From Hedera helix (lineage: Eukaryota > Streptophyta > Magnoliopsida > Apiales > Araliaceae), in contig OX359266.1 in assembly GCA_947179155.2 (NCBI GenBank), positions 41,751,039 through 41,815,038 of the forward strand: DNA of 64,000 bases, in the 5' to 3' direction. Shown piece by piece: positions 52,431 to 64,000 of this stretch (position 1 is the first letter of the stretch; every line of letters starts with the position of its first letter). The position numbers and the translations under genes are program-made. The notes under the pieces were generated by a model, which worked only from the letters and a program-made list of their open reading frames with translations, was not told the origin of the DNA and ran no database searches.

Positions 52431-53932
52431 CAATATTTTTAGACCCGACCAGTTATGGAATTTAAAAAATTATCAAGTGGATGAGTTATCAGTTCAATTA
52501 ATGGTTAAACTGTTATTTAATTTCTCCTAACTTTTTTTTAATTATAAAGTTACGATGAATTATTAACCGATAATTCGTCAGTATTTATAAACCTCTTTTG
52601 CTGATCAAATAAACATATCCCTTCTAAATCCATCACTACGTGAAATAGAATCGGAAAAAAATATCCTAGTTAAATAAATTATTATATTTTTATGTGAATT
52701 AAATTAAAAATGATTTTTTTAAGCTCAGATTCTCCTACTGATTACACATGGCATATAGGGATATGTATATCTTATATACAAATCATGTATTTCATCCTAT
52801 GCAGAATAACACAAACACATGTTATCATATTCAGATCTAAACCTATAATCTATTTGTCGAGTTCATATAGATTATCATACTAATTACTAGACCCTTAATA
52901 ATGAAACATTAAAGCACAAAATATAATGAACCAATTCATATGGTGCCAATAGAAAATAAAGAAATTCAATTTAAACTACATATTGGTTCAATTGTAATCT
53001 TAATATAAAATTAACTCATATATGGAAAAGAAATAAAAGTTTTAAAATAATAATAGATCCACAATTGTAATGTTACAAAAATAATAGGAGAGAGAAGAGA
53101 TAAAAATCTGATTTGAACGCAATCTCCAATCCCAACCTTCAATTCTTGAATTCTTCGCTTGAATTCTCCTTCAGATCTAAAATTATTCTATGTTTCTAAT
53201 GTATTCTAAGTTATTCTACTCATAACTTTTCTTTTTCTTAGATCATGTATCTTGATGGGTATTTCTAGGATTCATTAAAACCTAGCAAAAGTAGCATCCT
53301 AATCCAAATCCAAGTCAAATTTGTAGCAAAAATTGTGAAGAGCTGAAATCTCGCGATACCCACTTTCTAATCTGCAGGCGTCGGATTGTAGTTCTGAATT
53401 TTGGCTATGGCAACGGTAGTCCCGTCGGAATAGATCTTAAAACCCGTCGGCATAGATCCAGTATTTTTTAGTTATGACTTTGAACATTTTTGCTTCCAAA
53501 CATCAACTTCAATGACCCTCTTCCATTATCCTACAAAATAAAATTAAAACACATAAAAATAATATAAAATACTTAAAAATTCACAAAATATCAAGTTAAA
53601 GGATAATTAATTCATAGGTAATAAAATTACTCATCAATGACGTTATAAATATATTAAAATATATATTATTAATAAATAATTTTTTTTTAAAACATCTCTC
53701 GATAAACTAAAATGTAATGAAAATGTTAAAAAAAACATTGGTATTAAAAATAATTAAAAAGAAATTTATTGGGTCAACTTAGCCGATTTTACGTCTTGAA
53801 CTATCAGTTCAACCGGCGGTCAATCGATTTAATTTAAATTTTTATCAAAGTGTTCCAACTAGATCGAATCGAACATGGTACCCGTTCCAGGTTCAACTAA
53901 TTGAACCTGCTGGTCTGAGTTTCAAAATATTG
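52431..53932. mobile_element. Non-autonomous hAT element, 1502 bases
   Basis: The left end CAATATTTTTAGACCCGACC and the inverted right end CAATATTTTGAAACTCAGAC form imperfect terminal inverted repeats. The 8-base sequence AGTTGTCT directly precedes (52423-52430) and directly follows (53933-53940) the element. An 8-bp duplication is the mark of hAT transposons. No transposase is visible in the interior. Confidence 0.88.
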
Positions 53933-53940
53933 AGTTGTCT

Positions 53941-55329
53941 AACGTACCAATGATCTTTTTGGTATCCAACCTCTTCTAGAATTCCTAAAAAGTCCTTCCA
54001 AAATTAATGGAAAGTTTATTCCGGTGGAAGCTTAAAAATTTTTAGAGAAAAGAAAAGTATTTGATTTGTGAGATTTTATATGAGAGAAAAATAAATAAAT
54101 TTGTTCTTTCAAACTTGAAAATATGTTACAGAAAATTTATTAAAAACTTTATACTAGTAAAATACTAAAATTATCTTTATAATGGTTTTTCAAATATAAC
54201 ATCACATTAATAATAAAACAATAATGACTTTTTGTGAAATTGAACTGTTTTTCAAGTATTTTTTTTATGTTCACCAACTATTATTTTGATTGATGGTTTT
54301 TTTTTATTTAAAGTTTGTTATTAATTTAAAAGGATTTTCAATTTAGCTTTCTACTAATATAATTTTTTCATCACCGTAACATATTACAATTTTAATATAT
54401 TTGAATCATTTTGACGGTTTAAAAAACAAGTAAAATTTTCTTTTCAAAGCTTACAAAACACAAAAAAGAAAATTCTCTCCCTCCCTTTTCTTAATTTCTC
54501 TCCCTTTTGAGAATTTCTCAAATAAGTTCTAATTCTCTCTCTTTTCTTCTCTCTCCAAACTCACTCGCAGAGTGTTGTGGAGGAATGTCTGCTTGGAATT
54601 CGCAGTACAAGAACGCGGATGGAAAAACTCAACTCAGCACACTTGGACATCACAAATTAAAAGGATGGTATAAAGTCGATCAAATCTCATATAGAGGGAA
54701 GGGTATAGTGCGGGGCTATATTCACATTATACAGGTATAAACGTGAATCCCACAGTTCCGAAATTCATTGCCTTGAATTATTTTATCTTCCAAAAGTTTT
54801 AGCTTACGTACATTTTCTGATTAAAATCATTGTGAAACAGTTGTTTTAAACTAATTGCTGATATTGTATCAGGGAATGTTGATAGTTTTGCATGCCTATG
54901 GATTCTTCCAAGTTTTTCACTCGACCCTTGTTAGTTGGGATATTATTTTGTACTAGAAAATATTCCGACATATTTTCATAAATTCAATAAAACTGTAGCC
55001 TCGTAACAATGTGAGAAAATTTCAAGCCTTTGATTTCTTCTTTGGAGAAACTCATTAATTTTTGTTACGACAACATATTATGACAAACACATAAATCAAT
55101 GAAGAAAATTAAAGATGAGAACACAAGGCATGAAATCCAAATTGGAAAAACATGCGTGAGAGATAGAAAATATTCACTAATCAGAATGTGACAAATACAA
55201 TTAGTGAAGAAATCTCGCACAACCCACAATCCCAATACACCCAACTGTTTCTTTCTAAAGTTGGCTACAAAAATTGAGAAAAAAACACTAGCTATAATAA
55301 CATATGTATAGTTGAGCTAAAACATAATA
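53941..55329. other. Intergenic DNA with a possible first exon
   Basis: Apart from the candidate exon at 54585-54734, nothing is recognised. AT-rich sequence with CT-rich runs at 54475-54560 precedes that exon. Confidence 0.4.
54585..54734 (+). CDS. Possible first coding exon of an unrecognised gene
   Basis: A CT-rich stretch resembling a plant 5' leader (54475-54560) precedes an ATG at 54585 that opens MSAWNSQYKNADGKTQLSTL. The frame runs 50 codons to a good donor, ACAG|GTATAAAC. The peptide is polar and shows no motif I recognise. No partner exon could be assigned downstream, where a hAT element starts 600 bases later. It may be the start of a real gene, a gene fragment or a chance frame. 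The in-frame ATG at 54507 would add 26 less gene-like residues. Confidence 0.3.
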
Positions 55330-55337
55330 TGCCTAAT

Positions 55338-56538
55338 CAGAGGCGGATCCAGGAATTTTTGTCAGCATGGGCTAATTTTAACTAATTTTTTTGTTTAAGT
55401 TAAATAAAGAAAACTTAAACTAATCATAATATTAACTAATCATAATAATGTTTACAAACTGCAATAGATATTCACAATACAAACTAAAAAATAAATTTCA
55501 AATAAAAAACATTTAGATACAATTTAAAACTTTACTTCGGTTACTTGTCATAGTTCAATTTAAATGATTCACCAAATGCTCAAAGCCTCAAACCAAATTT
55601 GCTTTCTATATTCAACCAAAATCATGAATTAATTTCAAAGCATAAATCAGTTTTGATATCTTTTTACAAGTTTCAAATAAGCTTTACCTGAAATAAGAGA
55701 AACAAACCATCCAAAATTTATACTCAGAACATCAAAAATTATACTGGGTCCATTAGTTAGATGCACGAAAGTAAAGTGATTATAACTACAAACGAGGGGC
55801 TGCTAAAGGCTCATGGTTATTTTTCATTTTCCATTTCCCATTATAAAATAAGATAAAATCATTATAAGCTATCACAATAAAAGACAAAAACTACTCAACC
55901 AAAATGATCCCATTTTCAATTGAAGATTAAACAACCCAAAAATAAAAACCCAATCAAACCAAACAAACAGTAACCACAATCAACCAAATCAATAATAAAA
56001 AAAATTCAAACTTGAATCAAACAATCTCTCATAGTTCAGACGCTCATAAACATTCAAAACCAAAAACTATAAAAAAAAATACAAAGAGATAATCAAAACC
56101 CAGAAATAAGAAAATTAGATCAAATCAAAAGTACATGCGATAGATGAGAGACTGAGAGAGGGTTATAAAAAGTTTGAATGAATGTAGATAGATCACAAGG
56201 GGAACAGAGATGACTGAATTGGGGGTGATGTTTGCTCCGTTTGGTGCTCCTCTCGCTCTACGTTGGTGTCTGATTGAGTTATTTGGGCGAAAGATGCATA
56301 CTTCTAAAATGTGGTGTATACTTCTAAGATTTCACCAAACCTTAAAACTAAGAAGAGTTCTGTACTTGTATTTAGAATTGGTTTATAAATTTTTTTGCCC
56401 TTTCCAAGTTTAACTTTACCATTAATCTACCCCCTTGAATGTATTAACTTACATATTTACCCCTACTCTTATACCTATAAAAAAATTAAAAAATAAAATC
56501 CAATAGGGACAGCTGCCTCTAAAACAGATTCACCCCTG
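55338..56538. mobile_element. Non-autonomous hAT element, 1201 bases
   Basis: The ends are CAGAGGCGGATCCA and, inverted, CAGGGGTGAATCTG. The 8-base sequence TGCCTAAT directly precedes (55330-55337) and directly follows (56539-56546) the element. The interior is AT-rich. A 67-codon frame at 56210-56413 resembles no transposase. Confidence 0.9.
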
Positions 56539-56546
56539 TGCCTAAT

Positions 56547-57955
56547 GTACAAGCCCAAATGGTCACATACAAAGCATCATATTTAATTTCATAATCATAT
56601 AGAAAAATACAAGACTAGAGAAACTTAATAGGTTCTCGAGAGTAAAGACTAGTAGATATATGAATGATGATTATATCCTCAACGTTGTTGGTTCCAATCT
56701 CTATACTTGGGGATAAACTAATGTATCAAAATTAAACTATACATTAATGAAATGAAGATTTAGAAAATATAAGTAATATTTATGTATATTGTAGACTAAT
56801 AAAAGATATGTCTAAACCAAGATCACAAATGTGATAGAAGTTTGATGGTTTCCTGTTTGGATTTTTGGACACAGGGACGGATGTTTCTGTGTCGTGGGAC
56901 GTTTAATTCCTTTCTAAATTTGGTTGGAGGACCCAACACTTGGATAGTTTTTCCTTAGTGCCTGGAGGTTGTAATTATTGGTCGACTGTATTGAGCGAAT
57001 CGTCTGACAGTGTGGTGCATGGCTTTTATGTTTTCATTGTTCTGTTTGGGTTTTGACTCATTTGTTGCTTTGGCAGCTTCCAAGTTCTACCCCCCTATGT
57101 TGGTGTTTAATATAATAGTGGTACTTTAAATTTGGATTAAGAATCCGTTTTGGTTTTATCTTTTCTCCCACCTTCAGAAGAATAAAGCATAGGCATTTCT
57201 AAAAGGAATTTTTTTGATACTTGTGTCAAAACAATTGTGAACAATAAAACACCGCTAAAACTTGGTTTTAAGAGAGTTGGATTAGTGTACGTCAGACAAA
57301 AATCTTGGCGGTTTGGAAACTTTAACGTAACGTCAAGGAGGGAAAAAACAATATATGGTAAAACATGGTCAGGGCTAAAAGATTACTTAGTTTGTGCACG
57401 CTTTAACAGATTTTGAAACCCTTTAGAGCTATGTAAATTATGAAGGTTGCCAAGTTGCATGAAGCTTTAGGACTTGAGTTGTATAGCTCTGGGCACAATC
57501 GGCATATGCTTGATTACCAAGGTTGCATACTATAGTAAGTATGAGTTAGGTCGGTCTATCCTTTTAGTCGACAAATCATTAGAAATTGTCCATCCTCGTG
57601 TAATATGTTGTCGATGCTTTTGTGATCTTAAATGTTCCTTTTTCATTTGAATATGTTTCCTTTCCTGTTTGTCTATTATTGGAGATGCTTAAAAATAGAA
57701 TTTTGTATTCTTGAAACCACAGCTATTTCTTTGTCTCTCTGTTTGTGTAGTCTCTCTTTTACCTCTGCCTGTGACTCTCCCTATATGTGCACGCATGTGT
57801 TTCTCCCCTTTCTAACATGATGAATCTGTTGAAACTCAAATAAGATATTAATAACTATAGAATTTGATCACGATGATGAGTTGGTGTGCTATGCATCTCA
57901 AATAACACCGTGATCCACTTTCCGGAAGGATTACATATCAGCATTATGTCGGTGT
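56547..57955. other. Intergenic DNA
   Basis: Moderate GC with no recognisable gene. The segment 57883-57898 (GGTGTGCTATGCATCT) is repeated at 61758-61773, beyond the solo LTR. Confidence 0.4.
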
Positions 57956-59149
57956 TGTGACGACCCCAAATTCGGATTCTTTAACCTCGGGTTTGGTTCT
58001 CACTGTACAATACGAAACAATAATGAAATACATAAATTGTATTCAAACTTCGCGGAATAATACAAAAGGTTCCTTAATCAAAAAGGCTACACTTCCCAAG
58101 GTCTATTACCTTAATCTTAAACATTACATATATTAAGGAAAATACAAAAGATTTACAACAGTAATTACATAACAGTAAACTAAACTAGCATGCAACTACT
58201 AAAATTAAACATTCGCTTTCCCCTTGCCTTTATCCGATTTAGAGCTTTCGGGATTGGCTGAAATAAAGTCATGATATAGCAAGAATGAGCAACTAAATGG
58301 CTCAGCAAGTTTATAAACAACAATCATACGATATATCATGATGAAGGGAAATAACTTCAAGGTTTCAACAATAACAATTGTGAAAGATAACAAAAATCAA
58401 TGTTCAATAAAAGAAGGAATTGACTCTTTACTGCTGAGTGGTCCTTAATGACCATGAACTGCTACTAAGGTAAAACAGACATACAATGTCTGACTCCTTG
58501 TTAAAAATAACGGGACACTTGAGGGGATCAGTCCTCTCATGTCCTATGTATATGCATCACATTTAGTTTTCTTGCGCGCTGTCGCTTCTCCGACAAATAA
58601 AAATCCCCTTTAACTAGGGTTGTTCTTTCTCAGTCTTACTGTAAGAATCGGCACCAGCCAATGGTTTGGATAAGCTCTTATAATATTCAATTAAATGAAT
58701 TTAACATGCATTTGTCTAGCCGAAACGATTAGCTTAGACATTCTTAAACAGTTGCAAAAGCACTATGTGCGAATACAATAATCAATAACGATGTGAAGTA
58801 ATTTTTGATAATTAATTCACTCAAAGGTCTGTCAAGTAACTACGAGTGTAGAATACTTGCTCAACAATAATTGAAATGTAAATATGGTTGAATAATAATT
58901 GCAACAATAAGTACAAGTTAAGGGTAGAAAACTTGCCTCGTGCGTCGTCTACGGCTAACCAACTTAATTTAATAATCCTTGAACGGACCTAACAATTAAA
59001 TCAGTTTGATCTTAAATTAGTATCATATACACATTAGTATAATGACCTTTATAACTCTTACGAACCACATAATTATATAATTACGAGTATACAATCACTT
59101 AGGAAATATTATCACTACTTGATAATATTTCGAACACAAAGAACCTATA

Positions 59150-59765
59150 TTAATTATTTAATATAGTCAAGACACTTATCTAATATTATTAATAATTTAA
59201 TAATATTTTATTAGTCTTATAGTATTATCAATCATTTAATAATACATTATTAATCTTCTTATATTATTAATCATTTAATAATATATTAACAACCTTATAA
59301 TATTATTAGTTATTTAATAATATTTTATTCATCTTCTAATATTATTAACTATTTAATAATATTTTATTAATTATCTAATATTATTAATCTTTTAATAATA
59401 TTTTAATCATTATCTAATATTATTAACTATTTAATAATATTTTATTAATTATCTAATATTATTAATCATTTAATAATATTTTATTCATTATATAATATTA
59501 TTACGTATTAATAATATTTTATTGCTTTTCTAATATTATTATTCATTTAATAATATTTTATCTAATTATTAATATTATTAATTATTTAATAATATTTTAT
59601 TGACTTATTAATATTATTACTCATTTAATAATATTTTAATCTCTTACTAATATTATTAACCATTTAATAATATATTTAACCAATTGTTAATGTTATTCAT
59701 CATTTAATAATTTTTTAATCATATACTAATATTATTAATTATTTAATAATATTTTAATAAAAATC
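59150..59765. repeat. 39-bp tandem array (TAATATTATTAAxxATTTAATAAT)
   Basis: The TAATATTATT block recurs at 59337, 59376, 59415 and 59454, an exact 39-bp step. The array continues on both sides for about 16 units of about 90% AT. Each unit carries its own small inverted repeat (AATATTATTAA against TTTAATAATATT). Confidence 0.88.
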
Positions 59766-59987
59766 TTTAAACCACACCAATAGTTAACTTTTTAATGGTG
59801 TTAACATTAATCTTTATTTTAAACATTTTGCTACCCATTAATTACAAATAAATTCCATATATTGGTTCAATACACAAATAACTTCATTTTACACTTAGTT
59901 ATACTTAAATTTTCCAATAAAACCCGACTCGGACCGACCCGGACCGACCCGGACCAACCCAGAAAATTTTCACCTACTGTTTTGAAT

Positions 59988-60026
59988 GCCCCGGCGCTCA
60001 ACATAGGCTATTTTGGGCGCCGGGGC
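59988..60026. repeat. GC-rich hairpin within the solo LTR
   Basis: GCCCCGGCGC at 59988-59997 pairs perfectly with GCGCCGGGGC at 60017-60026 around a 19-base loop. It is isolated in AT-rich sequence. Confidence 0.85.
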
Positions 60027-61279
60027 TTTCAAAGCAGAAATCAAAAACCCTAAAATGGGCTGTCTGACCTCCAGCCACTCCGACAGCCATAACTTCTTCA
60101 TTTTAAAATATTTTGGGGTGATTCTTGAGTCCATTCTCATCAGAATTTCATGATCTAAAATTTCTCTTTAGATCATAAATCCAAATTCCAAACGTAAGTA
60201 TCCGTGAAATCGCTCACAAGGACAGAATGAAAACTAGTTTCATAAATCATTGATTTTGATGGTTCAAACTTGAAATAAATGAACTCTACACATTCAAATG
60301 ACACCAACTTAGTGTTGTTGTCTTCCTAACTTCTTGTTTTACAATATTCCATGGTTCGATCGTCTTTTTGAAAACGTTTTACACGAAATTTACGGATCGA
60401 ACCACTTAGGGTTTAAAAACGACATCCTTTTTGGTAAAAGCTATAACTTCTTTGTTATTCATTATTTTTGAAAAGTTCAAAAATAGTTTTTCTTTAAAAC
60501 TTGTAGATCTAGCTTTCTAGACATAAAAATCCAATTTCCGATTTGTACATTTCCAAATACAACGTTAAACATAGCATGCATGGTTAGGGTTTTACCGGTA
60601 AAACATGTTATGAACTTTTCTACAACTTCTATGCATTTTTCATATACCAAATCATGTTATAAACACATAGATCTATGAATATACATATATTACATAGATA
60701 AATACATCTAGATCATCAAAACGAGTTTTGATCGGTTAAAAATAGATTTTAACCGATCAAAAGCTTTCTAGACTACAAAAATAAAATAAGATGGAGTTTA
60801 GAAAACTTTTAAACCTTTGTGATTTGTTGGCTCTCCTTCTCCTTATACCAAAGTAGGTTGTGTAGCTATTGGACATCCGCCAAGGCTTCCTATAGCTTTT
60901 CCTCACTCAACCACAAGTGTATCTCTCTTTTAACTCACAAAAGCTCTCTCTCTTTTCTCTAGGATTGTCTAGCAAATGAACTAACAACCAATACCAAGTG
61001 TGGAGCATTCTATTTATAGCCCACCACTAATTCTCCATTAGCTTGCTAATTCACCCATGTTGGTGAAATTAAAGGCTAAACTAGTTTACTATTTGATTGA
61101 ATGACTAGTTGATAGACTTTTGGAATGACTAGAGTTGTTGGTCAACTTATGACATGGATTGATTTTCAAGCAATCTAGGAAATCAAGTTATCCAAGTGGG
61201 GCCCTAAAAAATTCAGCAAATTGGCTTTTTCAAGCCATTTTTCCTTTATTTGTAATGCTAAAATGTGCATTTATACTTC

Positions 61280-61318
<39 letters not shown>
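61280..61318. repeat. (TA)n microsatellite
   Basis: A TA run interrupted once by ACATA, inside the solo LTR. Confidence 0.9.
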
Positions 61319-62021
61319 TGACCAAAGTTTGACCTCCTATTGGGCTCCACATTGGGTTGGGAATAACTTCCATTGGGCTCATTCAATTAAATTGTTTGGG
61401 CTCAATTTAAATAACACATTGGGCTTACATTAATTATTCTAGGTTACATTTAATTAAATCAAGCATTGGGCTTGTTTAATTAATTACATGGGCTAGTAAT
61501 TAAATTACATACATGGGCTACTAGGTTAATATCTTTAACCTAGTTTTTCAACTCATTTGGATTTAAAAATATAATCCAATTAGATTTGCTTTAATTAATT
61601 ATACACAATGCTTTAATTCTTTAAATAAATATACAAGCACATAAGTACATTTATTTAATTATCTAATGCACAATTAATTAATACAAAAAGTTTAATTTCA
61701 TTGCTAAATATTTATTAAGTATATTTACAATGACTAATAAAATTCGTGGTCATTACAGGTGTGCTATGCATCTATAGTATAACTGAATAACATTACCATC
61801 TTACAGTTTGTAAATCTAATTGCCTAAACACACTTCTCATCCTAAGCCTTAGGTCTTTTTCCTTTTAGGTACAAGAGTCTTAATTCTTTTTCTAGAGTTT
61901 GTAGGTTGGCTCTGCAGATCATCACCTCCTCTATTATGATCTAAGAAACACCAGCCAGCCACTTCATGTGTTCAATGGGCACATGAAAACTGTTTCATAT
62001 ATCAACTTCTTGTCCAACAAT

Positions 62022-62132
62022 GAGGTTGCTTCTGCATCGACTGATAATACCTTACGATTGAGGTTGCTTCTACATCGACTGATAATACCGTACGACTGAG
62101 GTTGCTACTACATCGACTAATAACTTATGACT
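62022..62132. repeat. 38-bp tandem repeat, three copies
   Basis: GAGGTTGCTTCTxCATCGAC starts at 62022 and 62060, and a variant starts at 62098, an exact 38-bp step. Confidence 0.9.
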
Positions 62133-62177
62133 ATTGGATGCGAAGAAAAAGAGTTTTGCTATGCTCAATGATCTTGC

Positions 62178-62251
62178 CAATGACCTTTGTAAAAAATAGT
62201 GGGACACACCACTTATATGGTAAATTTTACTATTTTTTACAAAGGTCATTG
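62178..62251. repeat. Perfect 23-bp hairpin with 28-base loop
   Basis: The arm 62178-62200 (starting CAATGACCTTTGTAAAA) is exactly complementary to 62229-62251. No transposon-like target duplication was identified. It could be a small MITE or a small-RNA precursor. Confidence 0.85.
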
Positions 62252-63286
62252 TATTAATTATTGTAAAACATCATTACTTATATTTTTTTCCCGAAGAAAA
62301 ATTTGTTGGTGAGTTGGATTTTTAAGGTGGGATTCCTTTCTTTCAGTGGCTTCATCTGCTACTAGGCTTGCTTATTTAGGCATAATAATTTTACAACCTC
62401 TTCCAAAATTATAGAAACGTTTTTAAACTGATAACTTTTAAGAAAAAATTAAGTTTTTCATATATATATCCCAAATATTTGATAGAAATATAGTGTTGAC
62501 ATGATAGTAATGAATCAACTAAGAATAAAAGTAGTATCATATTAAAAACTTCATATCATTTTATTGTCTAATATTAAAATTTTATTTTTAATTTTAAAAT
62601 AAATTAAAAAATATGTATATCTCTAATTTTAAAATAACGGAAGTATTACCTATTACTTGTATCAATATATACTTTTTTTCGTGGTCAATAATTCTGTAAT
62701 TGAGACTTGTCGATTGCCACTTTTTCATTGGTGATGTTTTCACTTTCCAGGTCCGTACCTTTAAATCTATAACAAATGAAAAGAATTTTGTGGGCCTCTC
62801 TGTGAATAGTGAATTCATTGCCTGTGGGTGAGAAAGTAATGAAGTATTTGCGAGGCATTGTTGGCATTCCTTAATAATAATATTAACAAACTAATTAGTG
62901 GCTTGGATTGATCAAAAATTATCATTGGTTTGACATTAGATGTGAGTAACATGCGAGTTACGTGTGCACAATGACATGCATGCCTTGCCCATATGAGCAA
63001 ACGTTGATGGCAATTTTAGGGGCTTAGTTATGCTAAGATGGTACAACATACAGTGGCAAGAAGGAAGAACAAAACTTGTGGGGGTAAAGGCTTGGTAATT
63101 GTTACGACATGACATAGGCAGCGTGACCTAGTGTGCTAGTACATGGTATGGGTTGGTGCTCAGCGTGCATGACACTTGACACATGAGCGGAGCATGTGGC
63201 AGGCTTGGAGCATCGTGGGTTGGATATGGTGCATGACTTAGTTAGACTACAATATTTAGTGTGTGGCATAAATTTATTACTCAGCA

Positions 63287-64000
63287 TGTGACACCCCCAA
63301 ATCTAGGCCTACATAGCCCAATTTGAGACGCCATAAAATACATAATCTTTAATACAAATAGTTCATAGAACAGAAATGCAAAACTCAATAATACACAACT
63401 AAGTCTTTACTATTATTTTCACACTATATACAACATGTGAAAACTACAATAGCTATCACTCGGACCGTCACTCCATTCCCCTGCTAGACCCGGCTACTCT
63501 CTCTTTTTCTGAAAAACAATGGAACAAAAGAAAGGGTGAGCTCAAATAGCCCAGTAAGAAATATCATGACTAAGATAACGACAAATAAATTATCATTAGC
63601 CTTCAACAGATGAGTTCTTAATTGAATATAATAGACAATAAGCTTTGTATCAATAATAGTAGCGGAATGATCAATCTATTAGAAGAATAATGCAGACTAT
63701 AATGTCCACTCGGTTCTCTTTTTAGGAAAAACATCCTCAACTTTTATCATCTTAAACACCGCTGGTCATGATAATATAAATTTTCAGTTCCTGATTATAA
63801 TCATGCCAGTCAATAGTTCATCTTTGTATTACGAGCCAAAGATATTCAAATATAACACCAACGGTAATGACTATACCAGTTTTCAGCCTTTGGTCATAAT
63901 CATACCAACAACAGTTCATCTTTGCCCCAGGCCAAAGAGAATATTCACCACGTGCCCTAAAAGACACAATAATTATATCGCCTTTATCCTATCAACTGTG
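63287..64000 (+). mobile_element. Start of a third family-A LTR, cut by the window end
   Basis: It begins TGTGACACCCCC at 63287 and follows the solo LTR (31366 onwards) for 714 bases to the window edge, with small indels. The reading frame shared by the other copies is interrupted here. Confidence 0.85.

Larger units (their letters stand above)
57956..61757 (+). mobile_element. Family-C solo LTR, 3802 bases
   Basis: It starts TGTGACGACCCC and ends GTGGTCATTACA. The 5-base GGTGT lies on both sides (57951-57955 and 61758-61762), a target duplication. The terminal layout resembles family A (TGTGACxxCCC...TTACA), but the interior is different, so it is a related, separate family. The call of a Tekay/Del-type chromovirus LTR is inference. 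It contains a 39-bp tandem array, GGACCGACCC short repeats at 59930-59960, a GC-rich hairpin, and a (TA)n tract near 61280-61318. Confidence 0.85.
61763..63286. other. Intergenic DNA
   Basis: No gene is recognised. It contains a 38-bp tandem repeat, a perfect short hairpin, and a GC-richer stretch at 62940-63286 full of CATGxC and GCATG words. Confidence 0.45.

Noticed and set aside
59150..59765. Regular repeat as a CRISPR array
   Set aside because: Units are contiguous without unique spacers, and the context is a plant LTR.

Overview
The window looks like nuclear DNA of a flowering plant, most likely a eudicot. It is very AT-rich, its genes are split into many short GT-AG exons, and it is packed with plant transposon families: Ty3/gypsy LTR elements including a Tat-type pol, a Helitron with an RPA relic, and hAT elements. 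The species cannot be named from the sequence. Only two cellular genes are clearly recognisable, both on the minus strand.

Layout. 1-4808: a giant LTR (family A) that entered the window already in progress and carries an inverted partial copy of itself, forming a ~0.9 kb foldback. 4809-8477: decayed interior and 3' LTR of another LTR element. 8479-13274: a dead minus-strand Tat-type gypsy element, cut off inside its integrase. 15265-20073: an intact seven-exon gene for a five-finger CCCH protein of 443 residues. 20600-23583: AT-rich intergenic DNA with a hairpin, a TA microsatellite and small tandem repeats. 23584-26999: a Helitron with canonical ends and a decayed RPA1/DUF223 exon pair. 29719-37170: a foldback element that received a minus-strand family-A LTR, which in turn received a plus-strand family-A solo LTR with a perfect 5-bp target duplication. 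39393-44933: an AGO6-like Argonaute gene with about 22 recognisable coding exons, broken by several independent lesions, with a likely leader exon near 46937-46990. 47160-52420: intergenic. 52431-53932 and 55338-56538: two non-autonomous hAT elements, each with perfect 8-bp target duplications. 57956-61757: a 3.8-kb solo LTR (family C) with a 39-bp tandem array. 62178-62251: a short perfect hairpin. 63287-64000: the start of another family-A LTR.

The two gene loci do not form a pathway. The CCCH protein is a likely RNA/DNA-binding regulator. The Argonaute belongs to the clade that guides RNA-directed DNA methylation, but this copy appears non-functional. Nearby inverted repeats are the kind of structure that feeds that pathway; a link at this locus is only inference. 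Exon borders, target duplications, tandem periods and frame breaks were read by eye. Family names rest on remembered motif similarity, not on a database search.
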